DNA of 64,000 nt from Pseudanabaena galeata CCNP1313 (lineage in GTDB: Bacteria; Cyanobacteriota; Cyanobacteriia; Pseudanabaenales; Pseudanabaenaceae): positions 4,144,501-4,208,500 of the forward strand of contig NZ_CP112874.1 in assembly GCF_029910235.1 (NCBI RefSeq). Reading direction: 5' to 3'. This document shows positions 41,156 to 50,662 of the stretch, piece by piece. Position 1 is the stretch's first letter. The number at the start of each line of letters is the position of its first letter. Position numbers and translations under genes: made by a program. The notes under the pieces were generated by a model. That model was not told the DNA's origin, ran no database searches, and saw only the letters and a program-made list of their open reading frames with translations.

Positions 41156-42141
41156 TAAAAGATGGCAGGAGGAAGAGCAGGCAAGCCTTTGAAGAGAAGA
41201 TCTAAAGCAGGTTTAGTCTCTCGATATGTATAAGCAACCAACCCAGCTAAAAGGTTGACAAGAAAATTAAAAAAACTGCGATGTCTTGAATGCTCAATCT
41301 GAGAAATGTTTTTGAGTTGGTCATTGACGGACTCAATAATTGCGCGCTTACGCAGCAAAATCTTGTCAATCAACTTGACCAAACAGTTTTTCATATTTTT
41401 CTTGCGCTTAGTAATCAGTTGTAAACCTTGTTCATAGAGCTTCTCAAACAACTTTTGGGAGATATAACCACGGTCACCAAACAATTGACCAAAGAGGTCT
41501 TGAGCCATCTCAGGCACAGGTTGTCGGTCATCAACATTGGCTGGTGTGAGCTTGAAGGCAAGCAATTCCCCTTTGTCGTTGATAATCAAATGTAGCTTGA
41601 AGCCAAAGTGCCAACCCACTGAGTTTTTGCCCCAATTGACCATACCTTTGAATACTTTATGGGCATGGGCACGGCATGGTACACAGACATTGATCGGTGT
41701 GGAGTCGATGAATGATATTCCTGTCACTTCGCCTTTGCGTGTATGCAGAAAGCAACATAACAACATCATTGTCCAAGGCATTAGCTCCACAAAGCGGGTG
41801 TAGCTTACCAAGTGGGGAAATGCTTTCCGCCAAAACGGTATTACAGTTAGGGTATAGAAGTCTTTGAAGGTCTTGTATCCTGACCCATGAAAGGCGATCG
41901 CGATGGTCATCACTTCACTCAACCTCATTCTTGAGCGACTTTTCCTTTCTCCCTGCATTGATGGCAACATTGGTTGCTCTTGCCAGTGTTTTTCAAAGCT
42001 TTCGCAGAAATCATCCACTTCACAGAAGATTCGCGTGATATCCAAGTGCGATACGATACTGTTCATATTGCTGAGGCTTTTAGTTTGTCAAACCTAGTCT
42101 CAGCTTTTCTTTTGCTTTTGTCTACTCTGTCGAACTGACGT
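41139..42141 (-). mobile_element. IS982-family insertion sequence
   Basis: 1003 bases. The ends are ACGTGAGTTCGACG and, inverted, ACGTCAGTTCGACA. A 7-bp direct repeat TAAACCA flanks it (41132-41138 and 42142-42148). It interrupts the CHAT-domain gene. The same ends occur on the 111-bp miniature elements at 14373-14483 and 51138-51248. Confidence 0.9.
41155..42066 (-). CDS. IS982-family transposase
   Basis: 303 residues, full length. DDE-type: first Asp in ISFIDSTPINVC, second in LFGDRGYISQKLF, Glu in RAIIESVNDQLKNISQIEHSRHRS. The N-terminal MTIAIAFHGSGYKTFKDFY and VELMPWTMMLLCCFL are family-typical. No frameshift or internal stop is seen, so the element is probably active and could also mobilise the miniature elements that share its ends. 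Confidence 0.9.
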   Translation of the reverse strand: MNSIVSHLDITRIFCEVDDFCESFEKHWQEQPMLPSMQGERKSRSRMRLSEVMTIAIAFHGSGYKTFKDFYTLTVIPFWRKAFPHLVSYTRFVELMPWTMMLLCCFLHTRKGEVTGISFIDSTPINVCVPCRAHAHKVFKGMVNWGKNSVGWHFGFKLHLIINDKGELLAFKLTPANVDDRQPVPEMAQDLFGQLFGDRGYISQKLFEKLYEQGLQLITKRKKNMKNCLVKLIDKILLRKRAIIESVNDQLKNISQIEHSRHRSFFNFLVNLLAGLVAYTYRETKPALDLLFKGLPALPPAIF

Positions 42142-44574
42142 TAAACCAGTCTGACAAGCACTTAGGATAATTAAATCGATATTGGGCATCTGCCAATCAG
42201 CAATTTCATTGAGACGGATTTTGTCGCCATTGCCGAAGATGATGAAGGACTGATCGGGAGAGCCAACATTAAATTCGGCATGGGTGGCAAGGTGGAGAAT
42301 ATTATGGTTTTTAAATTTAGACTCGATCGCTTTACGACTAAATTGTTCTTCGATGAGGGTGACTGAGTTTTGGAAAGAGTTGGCGATCGCTTGGACTTCT
42401 CTGACGGTTGCGGGTAAGGCTATTTGTCCAAACTTGCGATCGCCTGCTTTACCGCCAAAGGCTCCTGCGAGGATGTTGGGTGCGTTTTTGGGTGGTGGGG
42501 TAAAGTCGGAGAGGGTATAGGCGATGAGGTTGCTAATCTGGTATTTCTCAACTAACAATTGTTTACCGTCATAGAGTGCGGCGATGGGAATGTAGCGCAG
42601 TTGTCCATCGGGTGCATAGAGAATCGTTTTGGTGTTGAATTGAACGAGTTCGGCTTCGATGGGTTTAATCAGGAGGTTATAGAGTTGGATTGATGGCTCT
42701 CTAAAGTCTTCAGAACTCGGATCAAGGAGTCCTACTCTATAGTCACTAATTAAGGTTTCTAGTTGGTCTTGGGAGATTTTGGTGGTGCGGCGGATGGGGA
42801 GGTTGTTGGGGGCAAAGAGGATGATTTCGAGGCGATCGCCTAGGATGAATGGATAGAGTAATACGGTTCCTTGTGGGATCTGGTTGAGATAGTCGGGAAC
42901 TTTGTTGATTTCGGTTTTGGGAAGTTGTTGGATTTGATTGGCAAGTTGATTGTTGATGTCTTTGCTATTGTCAGGGCTAATAGCTAACAGCTTATCGCTA
43001 AGAGCTTTTTCTGGTGCTAATAGTCTGACTCCTTGTGCGGATCTGTCGCTGCCTTTGATGTTTTTGAGATAGTCTTCGAGTTCTTGGACTTTGAGGAGGT
43101 CGAGGACTTGCAGGGCTTCGATGATGCGGTTTTGTTGGAGGAGGGTGTCTGCGAGGTCGCGATAAGTTTTTTCGACAGTGGCTAAATAGGATTGTTGGAG
43201 GTCTTTGTCGAGTTTTTTGATGTCTTTGCGGATGGATTCACTGATATTAATCGATTGTTTATAAAAGAGAATGGCAAGTTCGGGACGTTTGGCTCTGGAT
43301 AATATACCTCCCAGATTTGCGAGAGCAAGACGTTCAAAACTTCTATCTCTAGTTTCTCTAGCAATGGTCAAGGCTTGCTGCAAAGAAATTATTACTTCTC
43401 TATCTCGATTTAGTTTCCCGTAGGAAACAGCTAAATTATTAAGCCCATACATTTCACCCCGTCGATCTTTGAGTTCCCTTGCGATCGCTAATCTTTGTAA
43501 CTGAACCTCAATCGCCTTGCCGTATTTGCCGAGAGAATTGTAAGTACCTCCCAGACTTCCGAGCGATTGTCCCTCACTCATACGATTTCTAACTTCCCTT
43601 GAGATTGCTAAGCTTAGCAAATGAAACTCAATCGCTTTGTCATATTTGCCGAGATCAGAGTAAGCATTTCCCAAATTGCCGAGGGACTGTCCCTCACCCC
43701 TGCGATCTTTGATTTCTCTTGAGATTGCTAAGCTTAGCAACTGAAACTCAATCGCTTTGTCATATTTGCCGAGATTTCGGTAAACAATTCCCAGATTCCT
43801 TAGCGCAATTCCTTCTATATCTCTATTTTTGATTTCCCTTGATAAAGATAACTGTTGCAAATGAAACTCAATTGCTTTGTCATATTTGCCGAGAGCATAG
43901 TAAGCATTTCCCAGATTTCCGAGGGACTGTCCCTCACTTATTCGATCTTTGATCTCTCTTGCTATTTCTAAGCTTTGCAAATGGGACTCAATCGCCTTGT
44001 CATATTTGCCGAGTGAATAGTAAGCCCGACCTAGACTTCCCAGCGTTTGTTCCTCAAGCTGTCGATTTTTGAGTTCTCGTGTGATGTCCAATCTTTTCAA
44101 GTAGTATTCAATCGCTTTCTCATATTTATCGAGAGAATTGTAATTGCTACCTAAGTTTTGTAGTGCTGTCGCCTCACCTCGTCGATCTTTGAGTTCCCGC
44201 GCGACATCTAATCTTTGCAGTTGATATTCAATTGCTTTGTCATATTTGCCAAGATCGCTGTAAACAAGTCCCAGAACCCCCAAAGCCTTTCCTTCACCTT
44301 GTCGATATTTGATCTCGCGATAGATTCGTAAAGCTTGCTCTAATACTAATAAGGATTCTTGATATTGCTTACCTTGATATAATCGAATCCCTTGACTAAA
44401 GAACTGATCTGCTTCTACTTGACGATCGCCTGTTGCCTGAGTCACCAGACTTGATCGCACCTCAGTCCCAAAAACAATCTCTGGAAAATTTACAACAGCC
44501 ACCAACAAAGGACAAACAATCAGAGAAATAGCCGACAACGACAGTCCGTAGCGAGAGCGTAGATTCATAGCCAT
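42100..44574 (-). pseudogene. TPR-CHAT caspase-like protein, interrupted by IS982
   Basis: 5' fragment of about 824 residues from the ATG at 44574; a frame start at 44628 would precede the signal-like segment LSAISLIVCPLLVAVVNF. Residues about 50-460 hold about ten TPR units of 40 residues (LGKYDKAIEFHLLSLAISREI type). The CHAT protease domain begins near 570; catalytic His in LHLATHAEF and Cys in LSACQTGL remain, but the final strands are encoded beyond the IS, and the last 11 residues come from the IS. CHAT proteases act in signalling and cell-death-like responses. The truncated form is probably misfolded. Confidence 0.85.
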
Positions 44575-44660
44575 ATCACTGATTTGCGTGTTTAGGATTA
44601 TACATACATATCCAAGTGATCCGACCATATGCAGTTTTCAAGGAAGAAGGAAAAATCATC

Positions 44661-45174
44661 GTAGGGGTGAAGCATTACCGCCATCATTTATGCATATCAC
44701 CACAACCTCCAAACGGTAATGCGATCGCCCAAACCTCATAACGCAGAGACAAGCGATCGGCGAGAGCCAACAATCTTGAGATCCCCGACTTTTTCTGCTC
44801 AAGCTGAAGGGATTTGCAAATTCACAAAAAAAGTCGGGGATCTGTCTGTGTGATGCAAAATCAGCTTAGGGGCGTAGCATTATCGCTACCATTTACGCAT
44901 ATATCGCGATCGCTAAACGGTAATGCTACGCCTAAACCTCACAACGCAGAGTCAAGCGATCGGCGAGAGCCAACAATCTTGAGATCCCCGACTTTTTCTG
45001 CTCAAGCTGAAGGGATTTGCAAATTCACAAAAAAAGTCGGGGATCTGTCTGTGTGATGCAAAATCAGCTTAGGGGCGTAGCATTATCGCTACCATTTACG
45101 CATATCAATGCGATCGCTAAACGGTAATGCGATCGCCCAAACCTCACAACGCAGAGACAAGCGATCGGCGAGAG
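44661..45174. repeat. Compound repeat with 203-205-bp tandem units
   Basis: Two tandem units start at 44751 and 44954 with AAGCGATCGGCGAGAGCCAA; a third begins at 45159. Each contains module R2 (GATCCCCGACTTTTTCTGCT ... AGTCGGGGATC, an inverted repeat) and module R1 (GTAGCATTATCGCTACCATT ... AACGGTAATG). R1 occurs again at 46579-46686 and R1+R2 at 48862-49060. This accounts for most of the 930-base spacer between the CHAT gene and the IS110 gene; no gene is seen. Confidence 0.75.
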
Positions 45175-45180
45175 CAAAGA

Positions 45181-45250
45181 GGGTTTAGCATTTTTGGCGA
45201 TCGAGATTTTTTGTGAGGAGTTTGAATATTGTGGCGCAAATGCTAAACCC
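45181..45250. repeat. GGGTTTAGCATTT inverted-repeat unit
   Basis: GGGTTTAGCATTT at the left and AAATGCTAAACCC at the right, with GTGAGGAGTTTGAATATTGT inside. Same unit as the one cut by the second IS630 copy (46691-46712 plus 47845-47888). Confidence 0.65.
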
Positions 45251-45253
45251 CTT

Positions 45254-45505
45254 GTATCTAGGAAGAAAAGTAAAGGATAAAATCTTTACTCAAATCCGAA
45301 AAAGCAAAAGCAGAGATAAACTCGTTCAACCCCTAGGGACACCAAGCCCGTAATGTAGATAGAGTCGTCTCTGCTTAAACAGTGGAAACAAGTAAAGACT
45401 GGACAGTATCAGAGGTCGCCCAATGGGTAAACCTGTATTCACAAGGATAGTTCAATACCACTGATTGCTTGATGGATAAATCTAGCAAAAAAACTGCAAG
45501 CACCT
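45254..45505 (+). ncRNA. Candidate bridge RNA region of the IS110 element
   Basis: About 250 bases without a gene, directly upstream of an IS110-type transposase, which is where IS110 elements encode their bridge RNA. A 9-bp stem AAGCAGAGA/TCTCTGCTT (45308-45316 with 45368-45376) encloses a 51-base loop, a plausible guide-loop structure. Element ends could not be fixed, so the loops were not matched to target or donor. Confidence 0.35.
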
Positions 45506-46492
45506 ATGAACAATAGCAATGAAGTATGTGATGTTTTAGGCATAGACATCAGTAAAGCCAAGTTTGATGTTGCCCTAATTCAAGACAACGCCAAGATTAA
45601 GAACAAAGTATTTAACAATAATCCCGAAGGATTTGTCGAACTACAAGAATGGCTAAACATTCAAAGTGTAAAAAATTTACATAGCTGTATGGAAGCCACC
45701 AGCACTTATGGCAATGCCTTAGCCCGATTCTTAGTAGCCGCAGGGTACAAAGTAAGTATCGTCAATCCATCACGTCCCAAAGCCTTTGGCAAGAGCGAGT
45801 TAAGTCGTACAAAGACAGACCGTGCTGATGCCAAAGTTATTGCTAGATTTTGTGCTGCCTTAAAGCCTGCTGCTTGGACACCACCAGCATTAGAAATTGA
45901 GCAACTCCAAGCATTAGTACATCGTTTAGATAGCTTAACCGCCATGCAGCAACAAGAGCAAAATCGTCTTGCTACGGCTGATCCAATTTTGGTTGAAGCA
46001 ATTAACACCCACATTGACTTCCTCAAGGAGCAAATTGAGATGACCAAAAAATTGATCCGTCAGCACTTTGATCAACATCCTCATTTGAAATCGCAACGGG
46101 ATTTGTTGACTTCCATTCCAGGTATTGCTGAATTGACTGCAACTGTATTACTGGCGGAAATTCGGGATATTTCTGCTTTTGATACGGCTGATCAATTAGC
46201 CGCTTTTGCGGGTTTAACTCCGCGTGAATTCTCTTCTGGCTCTTCGATTCATGGCAAACCGCGCTTGTCAAAAATTGGTAATTCACGTTTGCGTAAAGCT
46301 TTGTTTATGCCTGCGATTGTTGCTCGTCGTTATAATTCGCCGATTGTCGCTTTCTGCGATCGCCTTACTGCTAAGGGTAAGTCCAAAATGTCCGTCATTG
46401 GTGCTGTAATGCACAAGCTGTTACGACAGGTCTTTGGTGTTCTCAAGTCTCAGCGTTCTTTCGATCCTAATTTTGTTAAAATTCCCTCTTGA
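45506..46492 (+). CDS. IS110-family transposase/recombinase
   Basis: 328 residues. N-terminal DEDD RuvC-like domain: VLGIDISKAKFDVAL, LHSCMEATSTYGNAL, RTKTDRADAKVIARF. C-terminal transposase_20 domain with LLTSIPGIAELTATVLLAEI, AAFAGLTPREFSSGSS and RLSKIGNSRLRKALFMPA, containing the catalytic Ser region. No frameshift. IS110 enzymes use a structured bridge RNA from the element to choose target and donor. No terminal inverted repeats are visible, as expected for the family. Confidence 0.92.
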   Translation: MNNSNEVCDVLGIDISKAKFDVALIQDNAKIKNKVFNNNPEGFVELQEWLNIQSVKNLHSCMEATSTYGNALARFLVAAGYKVSIVNPSRPKAFGKSELSRTKTDRADAKVIARFCAALKPAAWTPPALEIEQLQALVHRLDSLTAMQQQEQNRLATADPILVEAINTHIDFLKEQIEMTKKLIRQHFDQHPHLKSQRDLLTSIPGIAELTATVLLAEIRDISAFDTADQLAAFAGLTPREFSSGSSIHGKPRLSKIGNSRLRKALFMPAIVARRYNSPIVAFCDRLTAKGKSKMSVIGAVMHKLLRQVFGVLKSQRSFDPNFVKIPS

Positions 46493-46578
46493 CTTTTTGG
46501 TACTCAAGACAGTATCTACAGTTTTTTGCTGTTGTTGGCTGTTGTTGGCAATCTATGATCACAATACAAAAAAATCTC

Positions 46579-46712
46579 GTAGGGATGCAGCATTACCGCC
46601 ACCATTTACGCATATCGCCGCGATCGTCAAACGGTAATGCGATCGCGCAAACCTCACAACGCAGATACAAGCGATCGGCGAGAGCAAAGAGGGTTTAGCA
46701 TTTGCGTACAGA
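46579..46712. repeat. R1 module and left half of a GGGTTTAGCATTT unit
   Basis: R1 (GCATTACCGCCACCATTTACG ... AACGGTAATGCGATCGCGC in part) is followed by the left part of the inverted-repeat unit, which is interrupted by IS630 at a TA. The right half resumes at 47845-47888. Confidence 0.6.
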
Positions 46713-47844
46713 TATACTTTAGACGGTCAGAACTTGAGCTTTGAGAAAATGGGATAATCGGCTAAAGAATTTAATACTGCCGCCAAAATTAATTCATGAT
46801 TACAATCGAATTTTCAGAAGACGAGAAGAAAAAACTACTGCACGAAAGATTTCATCATCCTCATCCAAGGGTGCAGATCAAAATGGAAGCACTGTGGTTA
46901 AAAAGTCAAGGCATGGAGCATCAAGCTATTACCCAGTTGGTCGGGATTTCAGCAAACACCTTACGCAGTTATCTGCGTGAGTACGAAGACGGAGGCATTG
47001 AAAGACTTAAGGAGATCCGATTTCACCGTCCAAGTAGCAAGTTAATAGACCATGCACCAAGTATAGAAGCACATTTCCGTAAACACCCACCCGCAAGTAT
47101 TAACGCAGCAATCGGAAACATTGAAACCCTCACGGGAATTCGTCGATCCCCCACCCAAGTCAGGCTATTTATGAAGCGCATGGGTATGAAATGTCTTAAG
47201 GTTGGTGTGTTTCCAGCCAAGGCAGATCCAGATGTACAGGAAACCTACAGACTCGAAGAGCTAGAACCTCGCATTGAAGAAGCTAAAGCAGGGAAAAGAG
47301 CCCTTTTTTTGTAGATGCAGCTCATTTCGTTATGGGGGCTTTTCTAGGATTTGTATGGTGTTTTGAGCGGTTGTTTGTGCGAGCACCCTGTGGACGCAAA
47401 CGTTTTAATGTCCTAGCCGCATTAAATGCTATCACCCATGAAGTCATTACCGTCACCAATGACTCCTATATCAATGCTTTGAGTGTCTGTGAACTGCTCG
47501 AAAAATTGGCTACCCTCGGTTTATCCATCCCCATCACCCTCGTTTTAGACAATGCTCGATATCAAAAGTGTCAACTTGTCCAAGATTTAGCACATTCTCT
47601 CGGAATTGAGTTGCTCTTCCTGCCCAGTTATTCCCCTAACCTCAATCTCATTGAGCGATTCTGGAAATTTGTCAAACAAAAATGTTTGTACTCAAAATAC
47701 TATGAGGATTTTACGTTGTTTCAGGATGCTATTTCTTCATGTATTGAGAACGCTCATATTAACCATAAAAAAGAACTGCTATCGCTACTCACTCTCCGTT
47801 TCCAAAATCTCAAAAAAGCTCAGATTATACCCGTTTAAAGTATA
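46713..47844 (+). mobile_element. IS630-family insertion sequence, copy 2
   Basis: Same 1132-base length, ends and encoded products as 17723-18854. Inserted at the TA of CAGATATTTCTG inside an older repeat, with flanking TA on both sides. The pair of equal copies shows recent transposition and gives 1.1 kb of direct homology 29 kb apart. Confidence 0.93.
46796..47838 (+). CDS. IS630 transposase made by -1 frameshifting, copy 2
   Basis: Frame A 46796-47314 and frame B from ATG 47332, open upstream through FVDAAHFV. The products are residue for residue those of the first copy, including the T7 slip site at 47304-47310, so both copies share the same frameshift layout and neither is decaying relative to the other. 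See 17806-18848 for the catalytic residues. Confidence 0.88.
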
Positions 47845-47926
47845 TTTCTGTGAGGAGTTTGAATATTGTGGCGCAAATGCTAAACCCCTACAAATTTTTT
47901 CCTTTTTCCTTTTTCCTTTTTCCTTT

Positions 47927-48826
47927 CTACTTTTTACTTACCAACCATGCCTCCAAATCCGCCACCTTCTCAAAATCCAACACCGCCTCCGCCAACTCCG
48001 CCAACTGCTCCGCCGATAACTTATCCAACCGCTTCAAAGTTTTCAGTGTCACCTTACCCAACTTCCGCGTCAACAGCCGCACCACAACCTGTCTCATCCC
48101 CAGCACCTGACCACGCTGTGTCCCGATTTTTACACCCTCAAGCTTGCCCTCAAGCTTGCCCTCGAGCTTACCTTCAAGCTTACCCTCAAGCTTGCCCTCA
48201 AGCTTTGCATCCCGATAAACCCTTGTTTTCTTGAGATCACCTAACGTAAACATCGCTTCAACCTCCTCTCGACTCATCTGGGGAAACTTGTACAGCAAAA
48301 CTGTCTCAATAAATTCTACCATCCTCTCGCGATCGCCTTGCCCCACTCGATCAGCTAACTGATGTGCTAAAGCGATGGTTTCCTTTTTGGGCGCAACGAT
48401 CAACCTCACAAGCCCTAAACTCAATGACTCAGATTCAGGCAACTCATCCAGATAGATCCGTTCGATATGCCCACCCGCAAATAGTATCCTAAATTGCTTA
48501 GGTATCTCAGGCTCAATGCTCCGCTTCGCAAAAATGGCGACCGCTTGCCAATCATGCTCTGGCTTGTACTGACTCAGATATAGAAATATCTCACCGATAA
48601 ATTCCCAATAAAATTCAGCACGTTTTTGAAATTGAACCTCCACAAACCAAATATTTTTATCAACCGAATCGGGGATAAAAATACCATCAAAGCGAAAGGC
48701 TTTCTCCTTGATCTCCACGGAGGTAAAGCGATAGCCTGCTGCTGTTTCGGGTGGTAATCCCACCAATTCAAACAGCAAGCTATCAAAGGTTTGAAATAGC
48801 TGAAAAAAGATCGTGTCAGTTCGCAT
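47927..48826 (-). CDS. Rpn/DUF2887-family nuclease-like protein with KLEG repeat
   Basis: 299 residues. PD-(D/E)XK-type core near the N-terminus: FRFDGIFIPDS (Asp) and IWFVEVQFQKRAEFYWEFIGEI (Glu-x-Gln), as in Rpn recombination-promoting nucleases and their relatives. Residues about 208-232 are the four-residue unit KLEG repeated about six times, encoded by tandem 12-base units at 48136-48207. The C-terminal part (LLTRKLGKVTLKTLKRLDKLSAEQLAELAEAVLDF) is DUF4351. Probably a stand-alone member of a large, poorly understood cyanobacterial family. Confidence 0.85.
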   Translation of the reverse strand: MRTDTIFFQLFQTFDSLLFELVGLPPETAAGYRFTSVEIKEKAFRFDGIFIPDSVDKNIWFVEVQFQKRAEFYWEFIGEIFLYLSQYKPEHDWQAVAIFAKRSIEPEIPKQFRILFAGGHIERIYLDELPESESLSLGLVRLIVAPKKETIALAHQLADRVGQGDRERMVEFIETVLLYKFPQMSREEVEAMFTLGDLKKTRVYRDAKLEGKLEGKLEGKLEGKLEGKLEGVKIGTQRGQVLGMRQVVVRLLTRKLGKVTLKTLKRLDKLSAEQLAELAEAVLDFEKVADLEAWLVSKK

Positions 48827-48861
48827 TGGCTTATTTTAGCGAATTTTATACGCAGGAACGT

Positions 48862-49060
48862 AAGCATATCGCCACCATTTACGCATATCACTGCGATCTC
48901 TAAACGGTAATGCGATCGCCCAAACCTCACATCGCAGAGATAAGCGATCGGCGGGAGCCAACAATCTTGAGATCCCCGACTTTTTCTGCTCATGCTGAAG
49001 GGATTTGCAAATTCACAAAAAAAGTTGGGGATCTGTCTGTGTGATGCAAAATCAGCTTAT
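48862..49060. repeat. R1+R2 repeat unit
   Basis: CACCATTTACGCATATC ... AACGGTAATGCGATCGCC followed by GATCCCCGACTTTTTCTGCT ... AAGTTGGGGATC, with a few changes from the tandem copies at 44751-45158. With the hairpin at 49091-49139 it fills the 362-base spacer 48827-49188. Confidence 0.65.
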
Positions 49061-49090
49061 TGATTTGTCCTAGCTATATAAAAAGAACAC

Positions 49091-49139
49091 CAAAGAAATT
49101 GTCAAGGCGTTGCATAGCAACACCTTGACAATTTCTTTG
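49091..49139. terminator. Hairpin downstream of ictB
   Basis: 23-bp arms (49091-49113 and 49117-49139) with one mismatch and loop ATA, 49 bases after the ictB stop on the minus strand. Confidence 0.5.
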
Positions 49140-49188
49140 TTTCTTCGCAAGACGAAGTTAGACAAAAACACAACATGGCATAACCATT

Positions 49189-50532
49189 TCATTCTGCATT
49201 TTTGATTGGAGCGATATAAAAACTACTAACGATCGCGATCGCTAGCCACCAGAGTAATTGCACTTGAGGACGATACCAAACTGTATCTACTAAGCCATGG
49301 GCAATCATGCCCACGATGGTCGAGATCGCTGCGATTATCCATAAACCCCTAGAGTCGCGATCGCTTCTCAAACGATTGAGAGCAATCCATGCTTGGCTCA
49401 AGATCGTGAAAACCATCCATCCATAGCAAATTACACCAATAATTCCTGTCTCGACAGTTAGTTCCAATGGTACTGAATAAGCTCCAAGGGCGCTATATCC
49501 TGAACGCTGATAGAGCGGATAAACTAGGTTAAAAGCTTTATTCCCAGGTCCAATCCCCAAAATCGGCTTAGCTTTGATCATGTTCAAGACAGACATCCAG
49601 ACGTTAACCCGAAATGCGTTACTACTATCTTCGGTTCCAAAAATACTACCAACGCGCTTACGCAATGTGGGAACGAGAATTGTTCCTAAAGCGATCGCCC
49701 CTGCGGTTCCGCCAAAAGTGGCAGGTAAAGTCCAGGATGGTAAACGCTTACCCCACCAATAAACCAAGAGTAGTGCTAGTGTAAAACCCGTCGCCGCCAG
49801 TCCTAGCAGCCCACCACGACTTTGCGACTGGGTAATGCAGAACGCTCCCATAATCGCCGTAATCGCCCCTAGAGCTTTCATACCCCAGCTTTTCCAGTGG
49901 ATTGCAGCAATGACACCCATCGGCAAAGCTGGCATCAAATATCCTGCAAATAAATTCGGATTGCCCAAAAAACTGTAAACGCGGGTAATTCCTGCAACCT
50001 CGGAGGTAGGATCAGTCCATGTAGCTAGTTCGGGTGCGCCAAGATACCATTGCTGCACTCCATAGGCACTGGATATTAGGGCTGAGACTAGATAAGTGGC
50101 AATCAAAATTGATCGCCATCCCAAGCGCATCATCCGACTCATGGACACAAACGCCAACATGTAAATTGTGAGCTTGACCATGCCATCGAGCGCCGCTACG
50201 CGCACAGGCGAAATTAATGTAGCAATTAGCGCGATCGCCCAATAGCTCACAAGAGGTAAATGAATTGGTGTCCAAATTGGTACAGTCTGATCTTCAGCAT
50301 CACGTCGATCGCTAAGCCATAACATCAACCATGCGATCGCGACCGCCGCGCCAATTACGCCAGTTTGAGCATTTTCTACAAAGGGTAAAGTTGCAGTCAG
50401 GACGACTAACAAACCGCCCAAAAATCTTGCCCTCAACAAGCGACTACCTTCGCGCCAATCCTGTAATGGGCTAATTAGCTGCAAAAATTTACTGTAGACA
50501 TTGAGGAATGGTAGTTTGAGCTTGGAATTCAT
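49189..50532 (-). CDS. ictB: IctB-like membrane protein (O-antigen ligase/Wzy_C superfamily)
   Basis: 447 residues with about ten membrane helices. The superfamily block RVYSFLGNPNLFAGYLMPALP and CITQSQSRGGLLGLA, then GIGPGNKAFNLVYPLYQ and GLVDTVWYRPQVQLLWWLAIA, match the cyanobacterial IctB group. IctB was named for an effect on inorganic-carbon accumulation, but the fold is that of O-antigen ligases, so a role in glycan transfer is also possible. N-terminal residues 1-35 are cytoplasmic. It stands alone on the minus strand. Confidence 0.88.
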   Translation of the reverse strand: MNSKLKLPFLNVYSKFLQLISPLQDWREGSRLLRARFLGGLLVVLTATLPFVENAQTGVIGAAVAIAWLMLWLSDRRDAEDQTVPIWTPIHLPLVSYWAIALIATLISPVRVAALDGMVKLTIYMLAFVSMSRMMRLGWRSILIATYLVSALISSAYGVQQWYLGAPELATWTDPTSEVAGITRVYSFLGNPNLFAGYLMPALPMGVIAAIHWKSWGMKALGAITAIMGAFCITQSQSRGGLLGLAATGFTLALLLVYWWGKRLPSWTLPATFGGTAGAIALGTILVPTLRKRVGSIFGTEDSSNAFRVNVWMSVLNMIKAKPILGIGPGNKAFNLVYPLYQRSGYSALGAYSVPLELTVETGIIGVICYGWMVFTILSQAWIALNRLRSDRDSRGLWIIAAISTIVGMIAHGLVDTVWYRPQVQLLWWLAIAIVSSFYIAPIKNAE

Positions 50533-50662
50533 ACAGTAAGGATCGACTTAATCAACATAGACTTAAAATTAGAACGGTTGCGCGAAGCTTGCCTTTCTAA
50601 TTTCTGGGTTTTATTGCTATATCTTAGAAGAAAAGCACAATCAGTAATTACTTTTTAAAGCA

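Noticed and set aside
44751-45174. Regularly spaced repeats as a CRISPR array
   Set aside because: Only two full units of about 203 bases, with internal inverted-repeat modules that recur elsewhere; no short repeat-spacer pattern and no cas genes.
47947-48234. Pro/Ala-rich plus-strand frame
   Set aside because: It is the complement of the KLEG-repeat region of the Rpn-type gene.
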